Source: Natrinema salifodinae
GTDB lineage: Archaea > Halobacteriota > Halobacteria > Halobacteriales > Natrialbaceae
Assembly: GCF_900110455.1 (NCBI RefSeq)
Contig: NZ_FOIS01000003.1
Location: forward strand, 451,491 to 515,490
Direction: 5' to 3'
Length of the DNA: 64,000 nucleotides
Part shown: positions 52,767-61,016 of the stretch, one piece after another
Layout of the letters: every line of letters begins with the position of its first letter
Position numbering within the stretch: the stretch's first letter is position 1
Translations under genes and position numbers: made by a program
Notes under the pieces: generated by a model
What the model saw: the letters and a program-made list of their open reading frames with translations, nothing else
Told to the model about the DNA's origin: nothing
Databases searched by the model: none

Positions 52767-53681
52767 TCACTCGTCGGGCCCGTTATCGGAGTGGGCCCGC
52801 ACCCACAGTTCGCCGATCCGAGAGAGCCTGGTCCGATAGGACTTCCCGTGTTCCTCGCGCTCGATGTAGCCCTTGCCACCGGGGCCCAGGCGGTCGACGT
52901 TGTAGATCACCTTCGAGCGGAAGCTGTCGGTGTACTCCTCGTTGAGTTCGCGGGCTAGCGATTCGGCCAGTTCCGAGACGGAGTCGAACTCGCCGTCCTC
53001 GCCGAGCTTGTAGAGGATGAGTTCCTCGAAGGGCTTGACGTTCGAGAAGGAGGCGACCGGGAGTTCGACGATGTGCTTGCCGTCGATTTCCTTGGCACCG
53101 ATGGTCGTTCCGCGCTCGTCGAACTCGGCCAAGAGGTCGCGGGCGCTCGCCAGGCGGTCTGCGAGCCGGTCGTCCTCGATCCCCGCGGCGTCGTCGCCGT
53201 CCCCGCGGAGGTCCTCGAGCAGCGCGATCTGTTCGCGGAGTTCCTCGGCGAGTTCGGTCTCCAAGTACTTCTCGGGGGCGGTGTAGTAGGTGTGGATCCC
53301 CTCGCGGTCCTCCTGGCGCTCGACCATCAGCGAGTGGGCGGCGTTGGCGAAGGCGAAGCTCACGGTTCGGGGCATCGCGGCGACGTTGACCCAGACCTCG
53401 TTGCCCGCGTCGAGTTCCGCGGTGATGAGTTCGTAGGCCTGCTCGAAGGCCTCGTCGTAGTCGTAGACGTCTTCGAGGACGAACCGTTCGGTCTCGGCGC
53501 CCAGCAGGTTCGTGAAGTCGGTCTCGAGTTTCTCCGAGAGATGCCGCGAGTACTCGACGTTGGCCTCGCTGCCGACGGCCCCCTCCAGTAAGATCACGCT
53601 GTCGACGTCGATCTGATCGCGCACGAGCGGCGCGATCAGCCGGTCGTAGTCGAAGCCGACCGGGACGATGTGGGTTTGCAT
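52767..53681 (-). CDS. CARF-like / winged-helix regulator (HFX_2341, DUF6293 type)
   Basis: A 304-residue protein. Residues 1-140 have a Rossmann-like pattern of the CARF kind: IVPVGFDYDRLIAPLV at the start and NVAAMPRTVSFAFANAAHS near residue 98, in the place of the ligand loop. A helical linker with acidic residues (about 140-185) leads to a winged-helix DNA-binding part (about 215-295, KPFEELILYKLGEDGEFDS). CARF domains usually bind cyclic oligoadenylates or related nucleotides. No CRISPR genes are in the window. A strong TATA (TTTATAAA) lies 25 nt before the ATG. Confidence 0.75.
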   Translation of the reverse strand: MQTHIVPVGFDYDRLIAPLVRDQIDVDSVILLEGAVGSEANVEYSRHLSEKLETDFTNLLGAETERFVLEDVYDYDEAFEQAYELITAELDAGNEVWVNVAAMPRTVSFAFANAAHSLMVERQEDREGIHTYYTAPEKYLETELAEELREQIALLEDLRGDGDDAAGIEDDRLADRLASARDLLAEFDERGTTIGAKEIDGKHIVELPVASFSNVKPFEELILYKLGEDGEFDSVSELAESLARELNEEYTDSFRSKVIYNVDRLGPGGKGYIEREEHGKSYRTRLSRIGELWVRAHSDNGPDE

Positions 53682-53702
53682 ACGGGGTACGTAGCGGTGG
53701 AG

Positions 53703-53710
53703 TTTATAAA
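53703..53710 (-). promoter_or_regulatory. TATA element of the CARF-like regulator gene
   Basis: TTTATAAA, self-complementary, centred about 25 nt before the ATG at 53681: the clearest leaderless TATA box in the window. Confidence 0.65.
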
Positions 53711-53781
53711 AAGCACCACTCTCCGGTCGGTTGATACCCGCGGCGGCGCGCGTCGATATCTCTCGTCCCGGCTCGATCGGT

Positions 53782-54786
53782 TCAGGACGTGTAGCCTAAC
53801 GCCTGGAGGTGTTCCTCGACCACGTCTTCGTGAACGGCGTCCGTTTCGGCGGGCCGTTCCGAGACGGTCTCGCGCCGCTCTCCCGATTCGACGACCAACC
53901 AGGGAACGATTCGCAGTTCCGGTACCCAGACGTACCCCGGGTGTTCGTACCGGTTGCCCGTCAGCCTGGTATAGAGGTTCGTCGCCTCGCCGAGCAGTTC
54001 TCCGTGGTCGGCGGTGACGACGGTCTTTCCGTCTACCCGTTCGAGGAACCGCCGGACGTAGTCGAGGACCAGTTCCAGATTCTCGACGTACACCTCCCGA
54101 ATTTCGTCCGAAGAGACGTAGCCGCGTTCGGCGGCATCCAGCAGGTACACCATGCCGCTCGAACGGCTGGTCACGTCAGTGTCGGACGCCCACGCGGAGA
54201 ATTCGATGCCGTGGTTTGCTCGGAGCCGCTCGCGCAGCGCCTCGGCTTTCGGGCCGAAATACGGGCCGTGGGGCTGCATGAAATGGACGAGCAATCGCTT
54301 GTCCTGATTCCGTTCGTGAGCGTCGATGGCCTCGTCGCAAACGACCTCGGGATGGTAGTTCCGGTAGAGTTCGCTATCGAGGACGTCTCGTTGGGACTCG
54401 GGGTACGTAGAGACGAATTCGTGGAAGGTGTCGTCCGCGAGGTGATGCGAAAACCCGTTGGCTGAAACGTAGACCGTATCGTGGAACGTCCCGTTGGCGA
54501 ACGTCTTCTGCATAAACTCGTTGCTCGTCGACGCGACGGACACGGCGGCGTTCAAGTCCCCCTCTATGGAATTGTATTCGGAGAAGTAATCGAATCGACA
54601 GGCGTCCAAGATGAGCAAATTGTCCCAGTCCGCTTCCATGATGTTGGTTGGGCGCCCGTACTTCCGATAGAAGACGTGCTTCGTTACGTCGCCGTACCGT
54701 TCTTTGATCTCGTATTTGAATTTTTCCGGGTTCCTACATGCTTCGATGAAAGTAGAGATATTGTACTTTTCGGGGCCCAGATCCAT
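53782..54786 (-). CDS. Sulfatase/alkaline phosphatase-superfamily hydrolase
   Basis: The ATG at 54786 gives 334 residues. NLLILDACRFDYFSEY near residue 60 and TVVTADHGELLGEATN near 265 are the metal-binding motifs of the sulfatase branch of the alkaline phosphatase superfamily; LLVHFMQPHGPYFGP supplies further ligands. It is shorter than most sulfatases (450 or more). There is no signal peptide. The first third is AT-richer than its neighbours and rich in Lys/Asn/Phe, an unusual make-up here. Related genes often lie in surface-polysaccharide clusters; the substrate is unknown. A TTG further upstream (54813) is less likely. Confidence 0.8.
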   Translation of the reverse strand: MDLGPEKYNISTFIEACRNPEKFKYEIKERYGDVTKHVFYRKYGRPTNIMEADWDNLLILDACRFDYFSEYNSIEGDLNAAVSVASTSNEFMQKTFANGTFHDTVYVSANGFSHHLADDTFHEFVSTYPESQRDVLDSELYRNYHPEVVCDEAIDAHERNQDKRLLVHFMQPHGPYFGPKAEALRERLRANHGIEFSAWASDTDVTSRSSGMVYLLDAAERGYVSSDEIREVYVENLELVLDYVRRFLERVDGKTVVTADHGELLGEATNLYTRLTGNRYEHPGYVWVPELRIVPWLVVESGERRETVSERPAETDAVHEDVVEEHLQALGYTS

Positions 54787-54974
54787 CGTTTCGGGGTTCT
54801 TTAGACCGATCAATTAGCTTTTCGATTAGTGGCATATGGGATGAATTATAGCTTCGGTAACGGATCGGCGCGTTCGGACGAGTCCACCTGAACCGACTCC
54901 GGGGAGGCGCCGAACTGAAACCGCCGTCCCGTGAGGCCGTAACAAAACTGCTCGAACACCGCTCGCGGAGGCGC

Positions 54975-55202
54975 TCACTCGGTCAGAGGCAGGAGAATGC
55001 CGAACACGAACGGAGAGAAGAAGCCAATGAGGAATCCAACAATCGTCAGCGCGAAGAACAGCGTGTTCTCCCACTGGGGCAGCGAGCCGAACAGCGCGTG
55101 ACCGACGAGCTCGCTGCCCGCGCCGATGACGAACAGCGCGAGACCGAGGAAGAACCCGGTCTTCGTTAGTCGCGGGTAATCGGAGCTACTGTAATGTGCC
55201 AT
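54975..55202 (-). CDS. Small conserved haloarchaeal membrane protein
   Basis: A 75-residue protein with two hydrophobic helices (GFFLGLALFVIGAGSELVGH and ALTIVGFLIGFFSPFVFGIL) joined by a short Pro/Trp loop (LPQWENT). The sequence DYPRLTKTGF before the first helix is typical of a widespread haloarchaeal small membrane family of unknown role. GTTAAC (55226-55231) is about 26 nt before the ATG. Confidence 0.75.
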   Translation of the reverse strand: MAHYSSSDYPRLTKTGFFLGLALFVIGAGSELVGHALFGSLPQWENTLFFALTIVGFLIGFFSPFVFGILLPLTE

Positions 55203-55225
55203 ATCGGGAGATAAACGCCCCATCC

Positions 55226-55231
55226 GTTAAC
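55226..55231 (-). promoter_or_regulatory. TATA-like element of the small membrane gene
   Basis: GTTAAC (self-complementary) centred about 26 nt before the ATG at 55202. Confidence 0.45.
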
Positions 55232-55339
55232 TATTTCGACACTCTGACAGCGGTCGATCGCCGGCCGTCCCCGATCGCCGTCCGAGGGCGTTCGCCGCGG
55301 CCGGCCAGGCGGTCTCGATCGCGATCGAGGGAGGAGTCG

Positions 55340-56032
55340 TCACGTCGAGCCGGCGTCGTCGGCCGCGGACCCGAGCTCCAGTCGCCGGAACACGTCGACG
55401 ACGATCTCGCGGTCGCGGTCCGGATCGACGTCCAACGCGGCCCCGAGCAGATCCGCGTCGGGGGCCTCGAGCGGGAGGAGGCCGCCCGCCATCACGTACG
55501 CGTCGTCGTCGGGCCAGACGGCGGCGTGGGCTTCGGCGTCGATCGCGGGACGCTCGGCGGCAGCCGCTTCGTCGGCCGCAGTTTCCGATCCGGTCGCGTC
55601 GGACTCGCCGGCCTGGCCGGCCGATCCCGCCGAGCCCGTCGGGTACGCGACCTCGAGCACGGTGAGGTGGCCGACGGTCCCGTCGGGGCGGTCGATGTAC
55701 TCGCTGGCCCGCTCGCCGCGGACCGTGATCCCGTCGTCCTCGAGGGTGTCGACGAACTGCTCGCGGACCTTCGGTGCGGCCTTGTCGAGCGCGTTGTCCG
55801 GGGAGAGGCCGACGAGAGAGAGCGAGGGGCTGATCGAGAGATCGACGGTGAACAGCGACCGCGCCGGGATCTCGCCGTCCGCGCGGAGCTGATCGAGCGC
55901 GTCGGCGGTCGGTCGGTGTTCGAAGACGGTCGTCTCGGCGGTGACGGTCGCGAGGGAGAGGCTCCGTTCGTCGGTTCGCGATCCCAGGCGGCGCCAATCG
56001 TCAGCGACCGAAGGCGGTAGGTCGAGTACCAT
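55340..56032 (-). CDS. Haloarchaeal hypothetical protein
   Basis: A 230-residue acidic soluble protein. The first 135 residues look ordered (beta-rich, FTVDLSISPSLSLVGLSPDN), then an Ala/Gly/Ser-rich low-complexity stretch (about 130-165) and a C-terminal segment (AVWPDDDAYVMAGGLLPLE) that resembles a second copy of a short beta-beta unit. There is no signal peptide. It lies 59 bp from the stop of the symporter gene on the same strand. I do not recognise the family. Confidence 0.6.
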   Translation of the reverse strand: MVLDLPPSVADDWRRLGSRTDERSLSLATVTAETTVFEHRPTADALDQLRADGEIPARSLFTVDLSISPSLSLVGLSPDNALDKAAPKVREQFVDTLEDDGITVRGERASEYIDRPDGTVGHLTVLEVAYPTGSAGSAGQAGESDATGSETAADEAAAAERPAIDAEAHAAVWPDDDAYVMAGGLLPLEAPDADLLGAALDVDPDRDREIVVDVFRRLELGSAADDAGST

Positions 56033-56091
56033 TGTCGCAGCGTATGCGAGCGGGGCCGTTCAGCGTGGCGGTTGCGATTCCGGAGCGGGGG

Positions 56092-57579
56092 TCAGTCCGC
56101 GCCGAGGCCGTCGAAGTAGATCGCGCGCCGCTCGGCGCTCGCCGGCGACGTCACCAGGGAGACGGCGACGGTGACGGCCAGGCCGAGTCCCATGCCGACC
56201 AGGCCGGCCGACCAGCCCGCGTAGGAGCCGGGGACCGCGGTGAGGAAGAGACTCAGCACGTAGAAGGCCTGGCTCGCGAGGATCCCGGCGGTGATGCCGG
56301 CCCGCGTGGTGGGTCGCCAGTAGAGCGCGAGCAGCACGGGCAGCGCGAGCTGCGCGAAACCGCTGAAGGCCGCGTCGCCGAGTTCGAACAGCGTCGCGGG
56401 CCGTCGCAGACTGGCGAGAAAGGCGGCGGTCGCGAAGGCCACGACGACGCCGCGGGCGATCAGGTCCTCGCGACGCTCGGAAAGGGTGCGTCCGAAGGAT
56501 GTGAGGAGCGGCCGGCACAGGTCCCGCGTGAAGTACGACGAGCCGGACAGCAGCATCGAGTCCGAGGAGGACATCATCGCGGCCATCGCGCCGGCGATGA
56601 CCAGCGCGGCGAACCACACCGGCGTGTACTCCGCGAGGATCGCGGGGAGGATGTTGCCGCTTGCAGGCATCTCGACGCCGAGGCCGCGGGCCCAGGCGCC
56701 GAGCATGAACGAGGGGACGAACAGCAGGACGCAGAGGATCGGCCAGAGGGCGAACGAGCGCTTGAGCACGGTCCGCGAGCCCGCGGCGAAGAAGCGCTGG
56801 TTGACCTGCGGGAACATCGCGACGCCGAAGCCGATCACGATCGCCGTCGAGAGCATCCACTGGACCGTGTAGTAGTCGCCGCCCAGCGAGAGGAACCCGG
56901 CGGTCTCCTCGCTTTCGGCGAGCGCCGCCGTCGCCGCGCCGGGGCCGCCTACGGACGCGAGCACCCACAGCAGCGCGACCCAGGTGGTGACGAGCATGAA
57001 CGCGCCCTGGAGCGTGTCGGTCCAGGCGATCCCGCGCATCCCGGCGACGACGACGTAGAGGATCATAAACGCCGTGATCAGCCCGGCGCCGGCGGCGTAG
57101 GAGACCGTCCCCTCGGTGAGCGCTTCGAGGGCGGTGCCGGCTCCGACCTGCTGGAGCGTGACGTAGGGAAACAGCCACAGCAGGCTGATTCCGGCGACGA
57201 GCCCTCGGAGCCACCGCGATCCGAAGCGGTCGCCGAGCATCTCGCCGAGCGTGACGTAGCCGTACCGCCGCCCGAGCAGCCACTGCTTGTAGCCGATCAC
57301 GTACCAGAGCACGGCGAAGATGAGCCCGTCCATCAGTCCCATGACCAGCACCCACTCGGGGCCCTGCGCGTAGGCGACGTTCGGCCCGGCGAAGAAGGTA
57401 AACGCCGACAATAGCGTCGCGAAGGTCGTAAACAGCAGGACAACCGTCCCGAGCGTCCGACTCGCCAGGTAGAAGTCCTCGGCCGTCCGGTCGGTCAGCC
57501 GATAGGCGACCAGGCCGACCGCGAGCGCGACCAGGAGGTAGCCGACGACGATGGTCAGTTGCAGCGAGACGGCCCTCAT
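56092..57579 (-). CDS. Sodium:solute symporter (SSS family)
   Basis: A 495-residue carrier with about 13 hydrophobic segments. The N-terminal YRLTDRTAEDFYLASRTLG and FATLLSAFTFFAGPNVAYAQ, and the central GAMAAMMSSSDSMLLSGSSY with DLCRPLL, are hallmarks of SSS symporters that couple Na+ entry to uptake of organic acids, sugars or amino acids. Substrate unknown; a carboxylate is a fair guess from the DUF3311 pairing. The start overlaps the DUF3311 gene by 4 bp (57576-57579). Confidence 0.93.
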   Translation of the reverse strand: MRAVSLQLTIVVGYLLVALAVGLVAYRLTDRTAEDFYLASRTLGTVVLLFTTFATLLSAFTFFAGPNVAYAQGPEWVLVMGLMDGLIFAVLWYVIGYKQWLLGRRYGYVTLGEMLGDRFGSRWLRGLVAGISLLWLFPYVTLQQVGAGTALEALTEGTVSYAAGAGLITAFMILYVVVAGMRGIAWTDTLQGAFMLVTTWVALLWVLASVGGPGAATAALAESEETAGFLSLGGDYYTVQWMLSTAIVIGFGVAMFPQVNQRFFAAGSRTVLKRSFALWPILCVLLFVPSFMLGAWARGLGVEMPASGNILPAILAEYTPVWFAALVIAGAMAAMMSSSDSMLLSGSSYFTRDLCRPLLTSFGRTLSERREDLIARGVVVAFATAAFLASLRRPATLFELGDAAFSGFAQLALPVLLALYWRPTTRAGITAGILASQAFYVLSLFLTAVPGSYAGWSAGLVGMGLGLAVTVAVSLVTSPASAERRAIYFDGLGAD

Positions 57580-57863
57580 CGGAACTCACCCCCGGGTCCG
57601 GTGTCGGACCCGCGAGCGGGGTCGGGCCGCTCCGGCGACGAGTCGCTCGGGTCCCCGTTCCTCGTCTCGATGCCGAGCCCCCACGCCCGCTGCGCGAAGC
57701 ACCAGAAGACGACCGACGCGAGACACAGCCAGGCGACGTGCCACCAGAGCCACACCGGCAGGCCGGCGACGACAGTCGCCGAGCCCCAGAGGAACCACGG
57801 AATCGCGAGTCCCGTAAGGACGACTGCGACCGCGATCCACACCACCAGTTCGTTCCGTCGCAT
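57576..57863 (-). CDS. DUF3311 small membrane protein
   Basis: A 95-residue protein with two hydrophobic helices (VVWIAVAVVLTGLAIPWFL and HVAWLCLASVVFWCFA) joined by a short loop, then a 30-residue acidic tail. DUF3311 proteins are commonly encoded just before SSS symporters and are probably accessory subunits. The 4-bp overlap (ATGA) with the symporter indicates translational coupling. GTAACC (57888-57893) on the opposite reading gives GGTTAC about 27 nt before the ATG. Confidence 0.88.
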   Translation of the reverse strand: MRRNELVVWIAVAVVLTGLAIPWFLWGSATVVAGLPVWLWWHVAWLCLASVVFWCFAQRAWGLGIETRNGDPSDSSPERPDPARGSDTGPGGEFR

Positions 57864-58039
57864 ATGGGACGGTTTGCCCCGACATGGGTAACCCTTACTA
57901 TTCGAACACCGATATCGAAGAGATTTGTTCATCAGTCCGACGACTCGGTGCCGTCCCGCGGTTGTCGCTAACTAAAATCGATCTTTCACCGAGGAAAAAG
58001 GGTATACGTGTTTGGCAGGGAATAGGAATCGAACTCGAT

Positions 58040-58918
58040 ATGGCCCGTCTGTTTCCGTTCCGCTCCGAGACGGCCGCCGAGGAAGGGAAACCCCGTGTCG
58101 TCGACCTCGAGGGGGAGGACGCCGACGCCGTGTTCGCGGCTCTCTCCTCGACGACGGCCCGGGAGATCTACGCGCGCCTCGACGAGGATCCCGCGACTCC
58201 CAGCGATATCGCTGATGCGATCGATTCGTCGATCCAGAACGTACGCTACCACCTCGAGAAGCTCGAGAACGCCGGCCTCGTCGAGGTCGTAGACACTTGG
58301 TACTCCTCGCGGGGCAACGAGATGAGCGTCTACGCGACGACCGACGGGCCGCTGATCGTGACCAGCGACGAGTCGAAAGCGACGAAACTGAAGGAGGCGC
58401 TCTCGCGGCTGATCGGCGGCGTCGGCGCGCTGGCGGGCGGGAGCGTTCTGGTTCAGTACGCGCTCACGGAGTGGCTCGCGCCGTCCGGGTCGGGGACGGG
58501 AGCGGACGCGGGAACGACGTCAGGCGGTGACAGCGCGGCGAGCGAGGACGGCACGTCGCCGACCGATTCGGCGGATGCGGCCGACGACGAATCAGTCGAT
58601 GACGCGGAGCCGACGTCCCCGGACGACGGGGCGAGCGACGGATCCGACGCCGACGGCGGCGATTTCCAGATCACGGAGAACGACGATACCGAGCCCACGG
58701 GAGCCGAAAGCAACGGTACCGACGCAGACGGGGCCGACCAGGTCGATCCGGTGCTCGACGCCGACAACGAGACCGTTCAAAACGCCAGCGACGGCGCGCT
58801 GGACGCGGCCGACGCGGTGTTCGACACCGTACCGCCCGGGCTGCTCTTCTTCCTCGGCGGCCTGGTCGTTCTGCTCGCGGTGACGGCCTACTGGTACTGG
58901 TATCGGCCGACGTACTGA
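58040..58918 (+). CDS. Membrane-anchored winged-helix regulator
   Basis: A 292-residue protein from the ATG at 58040. Residues 28-95 are an ArsR-type winged helix (FAALSSTTAREIYARLDED, IDSSIQNVRYHLEKLENAGL). A hydrophobic helix follows (about 126-145, GGVGALAGGSVLVQYAL), then about 115 acidic Asp/Gly/Ser/Thr-rich residues, then a second membrane helix (about 267-287, LLFFLGGLVVLLAVTAYWYW). The DNA-binding head would be cytoplasmic and the acidic loop outside the cell. GGTATAC (58001-58007) is about 35 nt before the ATG. Confidence 0.82.
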   Translation: MARLFPFRSETAAEEGKPRVVDLEGEDADAVFAALSSTTAREIYARLDEDPATPSDIADAIDSSIQNVRYHLEKLENAGLVEVVDTWYSSRGNEMSVYATTDGPLIVTSDESKATKLKEALSRLIGGVGALAGGSVLVQYALTEWLAPSGSGTGADAGTTSGGDSAASEDGTSPTDSADAADDESVDDAEPTSPDDGASDGSDADGGDFQITENDDTEPTGAESNGTDADGADQVDPVLDADNETVQNASDGALDAADAVFDTVPPGLLFFLGGLVVLLAVTAYWYWYRPTY

Positions 58919-59057
58919 GGACGCCAGGGGTCGTCGGCGGACCGGCTCGCCGACGGTGCCGAGGATCGACGCCCGGAGCGAACGCCAACGGGTGGCTCGC
59001 GACTCGTTCGGGATTCTTTCGCAGGTCAACAGCTATTTGCCCCCCACGAACGAACTC

Positions 59058-59066
59058 GTATATAAA
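59058..59066 (+). promoter_or_regulatory. TATA box upstream of dnaG
   Basis: GTATATAAA preceded by the BRE-like CGAACTC: the best TATA match on the plus strand. The expected start site near 59090 leaves about 30 nt of 5' leader without a Shine-Dalgarno sequence before the ATG at 59120. Confidence 0.6.
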
Positions 59067-59119
59067 CCGGTCTCTGTACGCAACTCCGCGTCACCGCCCC
59101 TCCCGGGGACAGATCTCCC

Positions 59120-60640
59120 ATGGAAGACACTTCGAAATACCTCATTCACGCGGACGTCACGGCTGACGGGGTCGTCGAGCGGAGCGACGTCGTCGGCGCG
59201 ATCTTCGGGCAGACCGAAGGCCTGCTCGGCGACGACCTCGATCTCCGCGACCTCCGGCAGTCCGGTAAAGTCGGCCGCATCGACGTCGAAATTGCGAGCA
59301 CGCAAGGCACCTCCCACGGTCAGGTAACGATCGCGACCAGCCTCGACAAGGTCGAAACGGCCACTCTCGCCGCGTCCCTCGAGACGATCACGCGCGTCGG
59401 TCCCTGTCGGGCCGGCCTCGAAGTCACCGAGATCGAGGACGTGCGGGCAGCAAAGCGCAAGGAAGTCGTCGACCGCGCGAAGGAACTGCTCCAGACGGGC
59501 TTCGACGACTCGATCATGTCCTCCGACGAGATCCTCGCGGAGGTGCGCCAGCACGTCCGCGTCGAGGACATCACCGAGTACGAAGGCCTGCCCGCCGGCC
59601 CCCGCGTCACGGACAGCGACGCCATCATCGTCGTCGAGGGTCGGGCCGACGTGCTCACCCTGCTGAAGTACGGCATCAAGAACGCCATCGCGGTCGAGGG
59701 GACGAACGTCCCCGACGCTGTCGCCGAACTCACCCGCCACCGCACCGTCACGGCCTTCCTCGACGGCGACCGCGGCGGCGATCTCATTCTCGAGGAGCTC
59801 GCCCAGGTCGGCGACATCGACTACGTCGCCTTTGCGCCCGCCGACAGTTCCGTCGAGGACCTCGACCACCACGAGCTGTTCGCCGCCCTCCGGAACAAGG
59901 TCCCCTACGAGACCGTCGCCGAACTGAACGAGCCGCGGGAGGCGGTCGCCGCGACTGACGGCAGCACGACGCCAGCACCGCGGCCGTCCGAGGTAGGGAC
60001 CGGGACCGCAACGGGGTCTGGGTCCGAGTCCGGGTCCACATCGTCGCCGACCGACGACGAGACCGACGGCGATACGGCCGCCGACGCCGACCTCGAAGCG
60101 AACACGGGGTCCGAGCTCGAGTCGGTGAGCGAATCGACCGGCAGCGTCGAAGCCGGCACTGACGCCGGGACCAGGCCCAACGCCGAACCCCCCGAAGCGC
60201 CGGCGAAGGCGAAAACCGAACGCACCGGCGCGAGCCGCGACCGGACCGACGCGGATGCGACCGGCGGGGGCCCCGCGATCGAGGCCGAGGTGGAAACGGA
60301 AACGGACCCAGCGTCCGAAACCGACAGCGGTCCCGAAACGGTCTACGACCACGCGGCCGAGATCATCCGAGCGGAGACCGACCGCGTCCGCTTTCTCGAC
60401 GACGCGGGTGCGCCCATCGACGAGACCGACGCGAGCAACGCCTACAGCACGCTCGAGTCGCTCGAGACGACGCCGACGACGGTCGTTCTAGACGAGATCC
60501 TCGGCCAGCGGCTGCTCGACCTGGCGGCCGATCGCGGCGTCGACGTGATCGTCGCCCGCTCGCTCGGACAGTTCACCAAGCGCCCAACCGACGTCCGGAT
60601 CCACGCGATCGAGGACGTCGCCGACCGACCGCCGAATTGA
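59120..60640 (+). CDS. dnaG: Archaeal DnaG primase-like protein
   Basis: A 506-residue DnaG homologue. The N-terminal part (SKYLIHADVTADGVVERSDV) is the archaeal-specific domain. The TOPRIM domain (about 167-245) has the acidic motifs IVVEGRADVLTLL and TAFLDGDRGGD that bind Mg. A long acidic Ser/Thr-rich linker (about 270-400) separates it from a C-terminal domain (about 410-500, VYDHAAEIIRAETDRVRFLD). In archaea DnaG is known mainly as a subunit of the RNA exosome, with primase activity reported in some species. The linker is longer than in most archaeal DnaG proteins. Confidence 0.95.
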   Translation: MEDTSKYLIHADVTADGVVERSDVVGAIFGQTEGLLGDDLDLRDLRQSGKVGRIDVEIASTQGTSHGQVTIATSLDKVETATLAASLETITRVGPCRAGLEVTEIEDVRAAKRKEVVDRAKELLQTGFDDSIMSSDEILAEVRQHVRVEDITEYEGLPAGPRVTDSDAIIVVEGRADVLTLLKYGIKNAIAVEGTNVPDAVAELTRHRTVTAFLDGDRGGDLILEELAQVGDIDYVAFAPADSSVEDLDHHELFAALRNKVPYETVAELNEPREAVAATDGSTTPAPRPSEVGTGTATGSGSESGSTSSPTDDETDGDTAADADLEANTGSELESVSESTGSVEAGTDAGTRPNAEPPEAPAKAKTERTGASRDRTDADATGGGPAIEAEVETETDPASETDSGPETVYDHAAEIIRAETDRVRFLDDAGAPIDETDASNAYSTLESLETTPTTVVLDEILGQRLLDLAADRGVDVIVARSLGQFTKRPTDVRIHAIEDVADRPPN

Positions 60641-60717
60641 ACCTGACCGGGAGCCGATCGACCGCTTCTCACGGGACCGTGCCGAGTAGTTGATAATCGG
60701 CCAGTGCCGAACGACCG

Positions 60718-60915
60718 ATGATGAGTCCCCCGCCAACGGTCGCGCTCGCACTGCTCGGCGCCTGGGTGCTCCTGACCTTCTGGGCGACGAGCACCGCTGC
60801 AACTGCCCGGGCGCAGGCCGACGACCCGTTCGAGATCGCGATTCCAGACGACCAATCAGAGCACGCGCTCGACGAACCGGCTTCCGAGAACTCGTTCTCC
60901 GCCGCGGACGACTGA
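60718..60915 (+). CDS. Small single-span protein downstream of dnaG
   Basis: A 65-residue frame with a hydrophobic segment (TVALALLGAWVLLTFWATST, about 7-26) and an acidic tail. It begins 77 bp after dnaG on the same strand. It could be a small membrane protein; there is no clear SD, and the support is composition only. Confidence 0.45.
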   Translation: MMSPPPTVALALLGAWVLLTFWATSTAATARAQADDPFEIAIPDDQSEHALDEPASENSFSAADD

Positions 60916-61016
60916 TCTCTCCCTCGCACCCCGATCACCCCGCGCCGATCTCCGATTTTCGATACTCCCCTCACCCGACTCCCCTCGTCGCGCAGGTGTG
61001 ACGGATCGGCGACCGG

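Noticed and set aside
44540-53170. Frequent GCCTGGC/GCCAGGC words in many genes
   Set aside because: They fall in frame as Leu-Ala or Ala-Arg codon pairs in most places, so codon-pair preference explains them; counting against a model would be needed to claim more.
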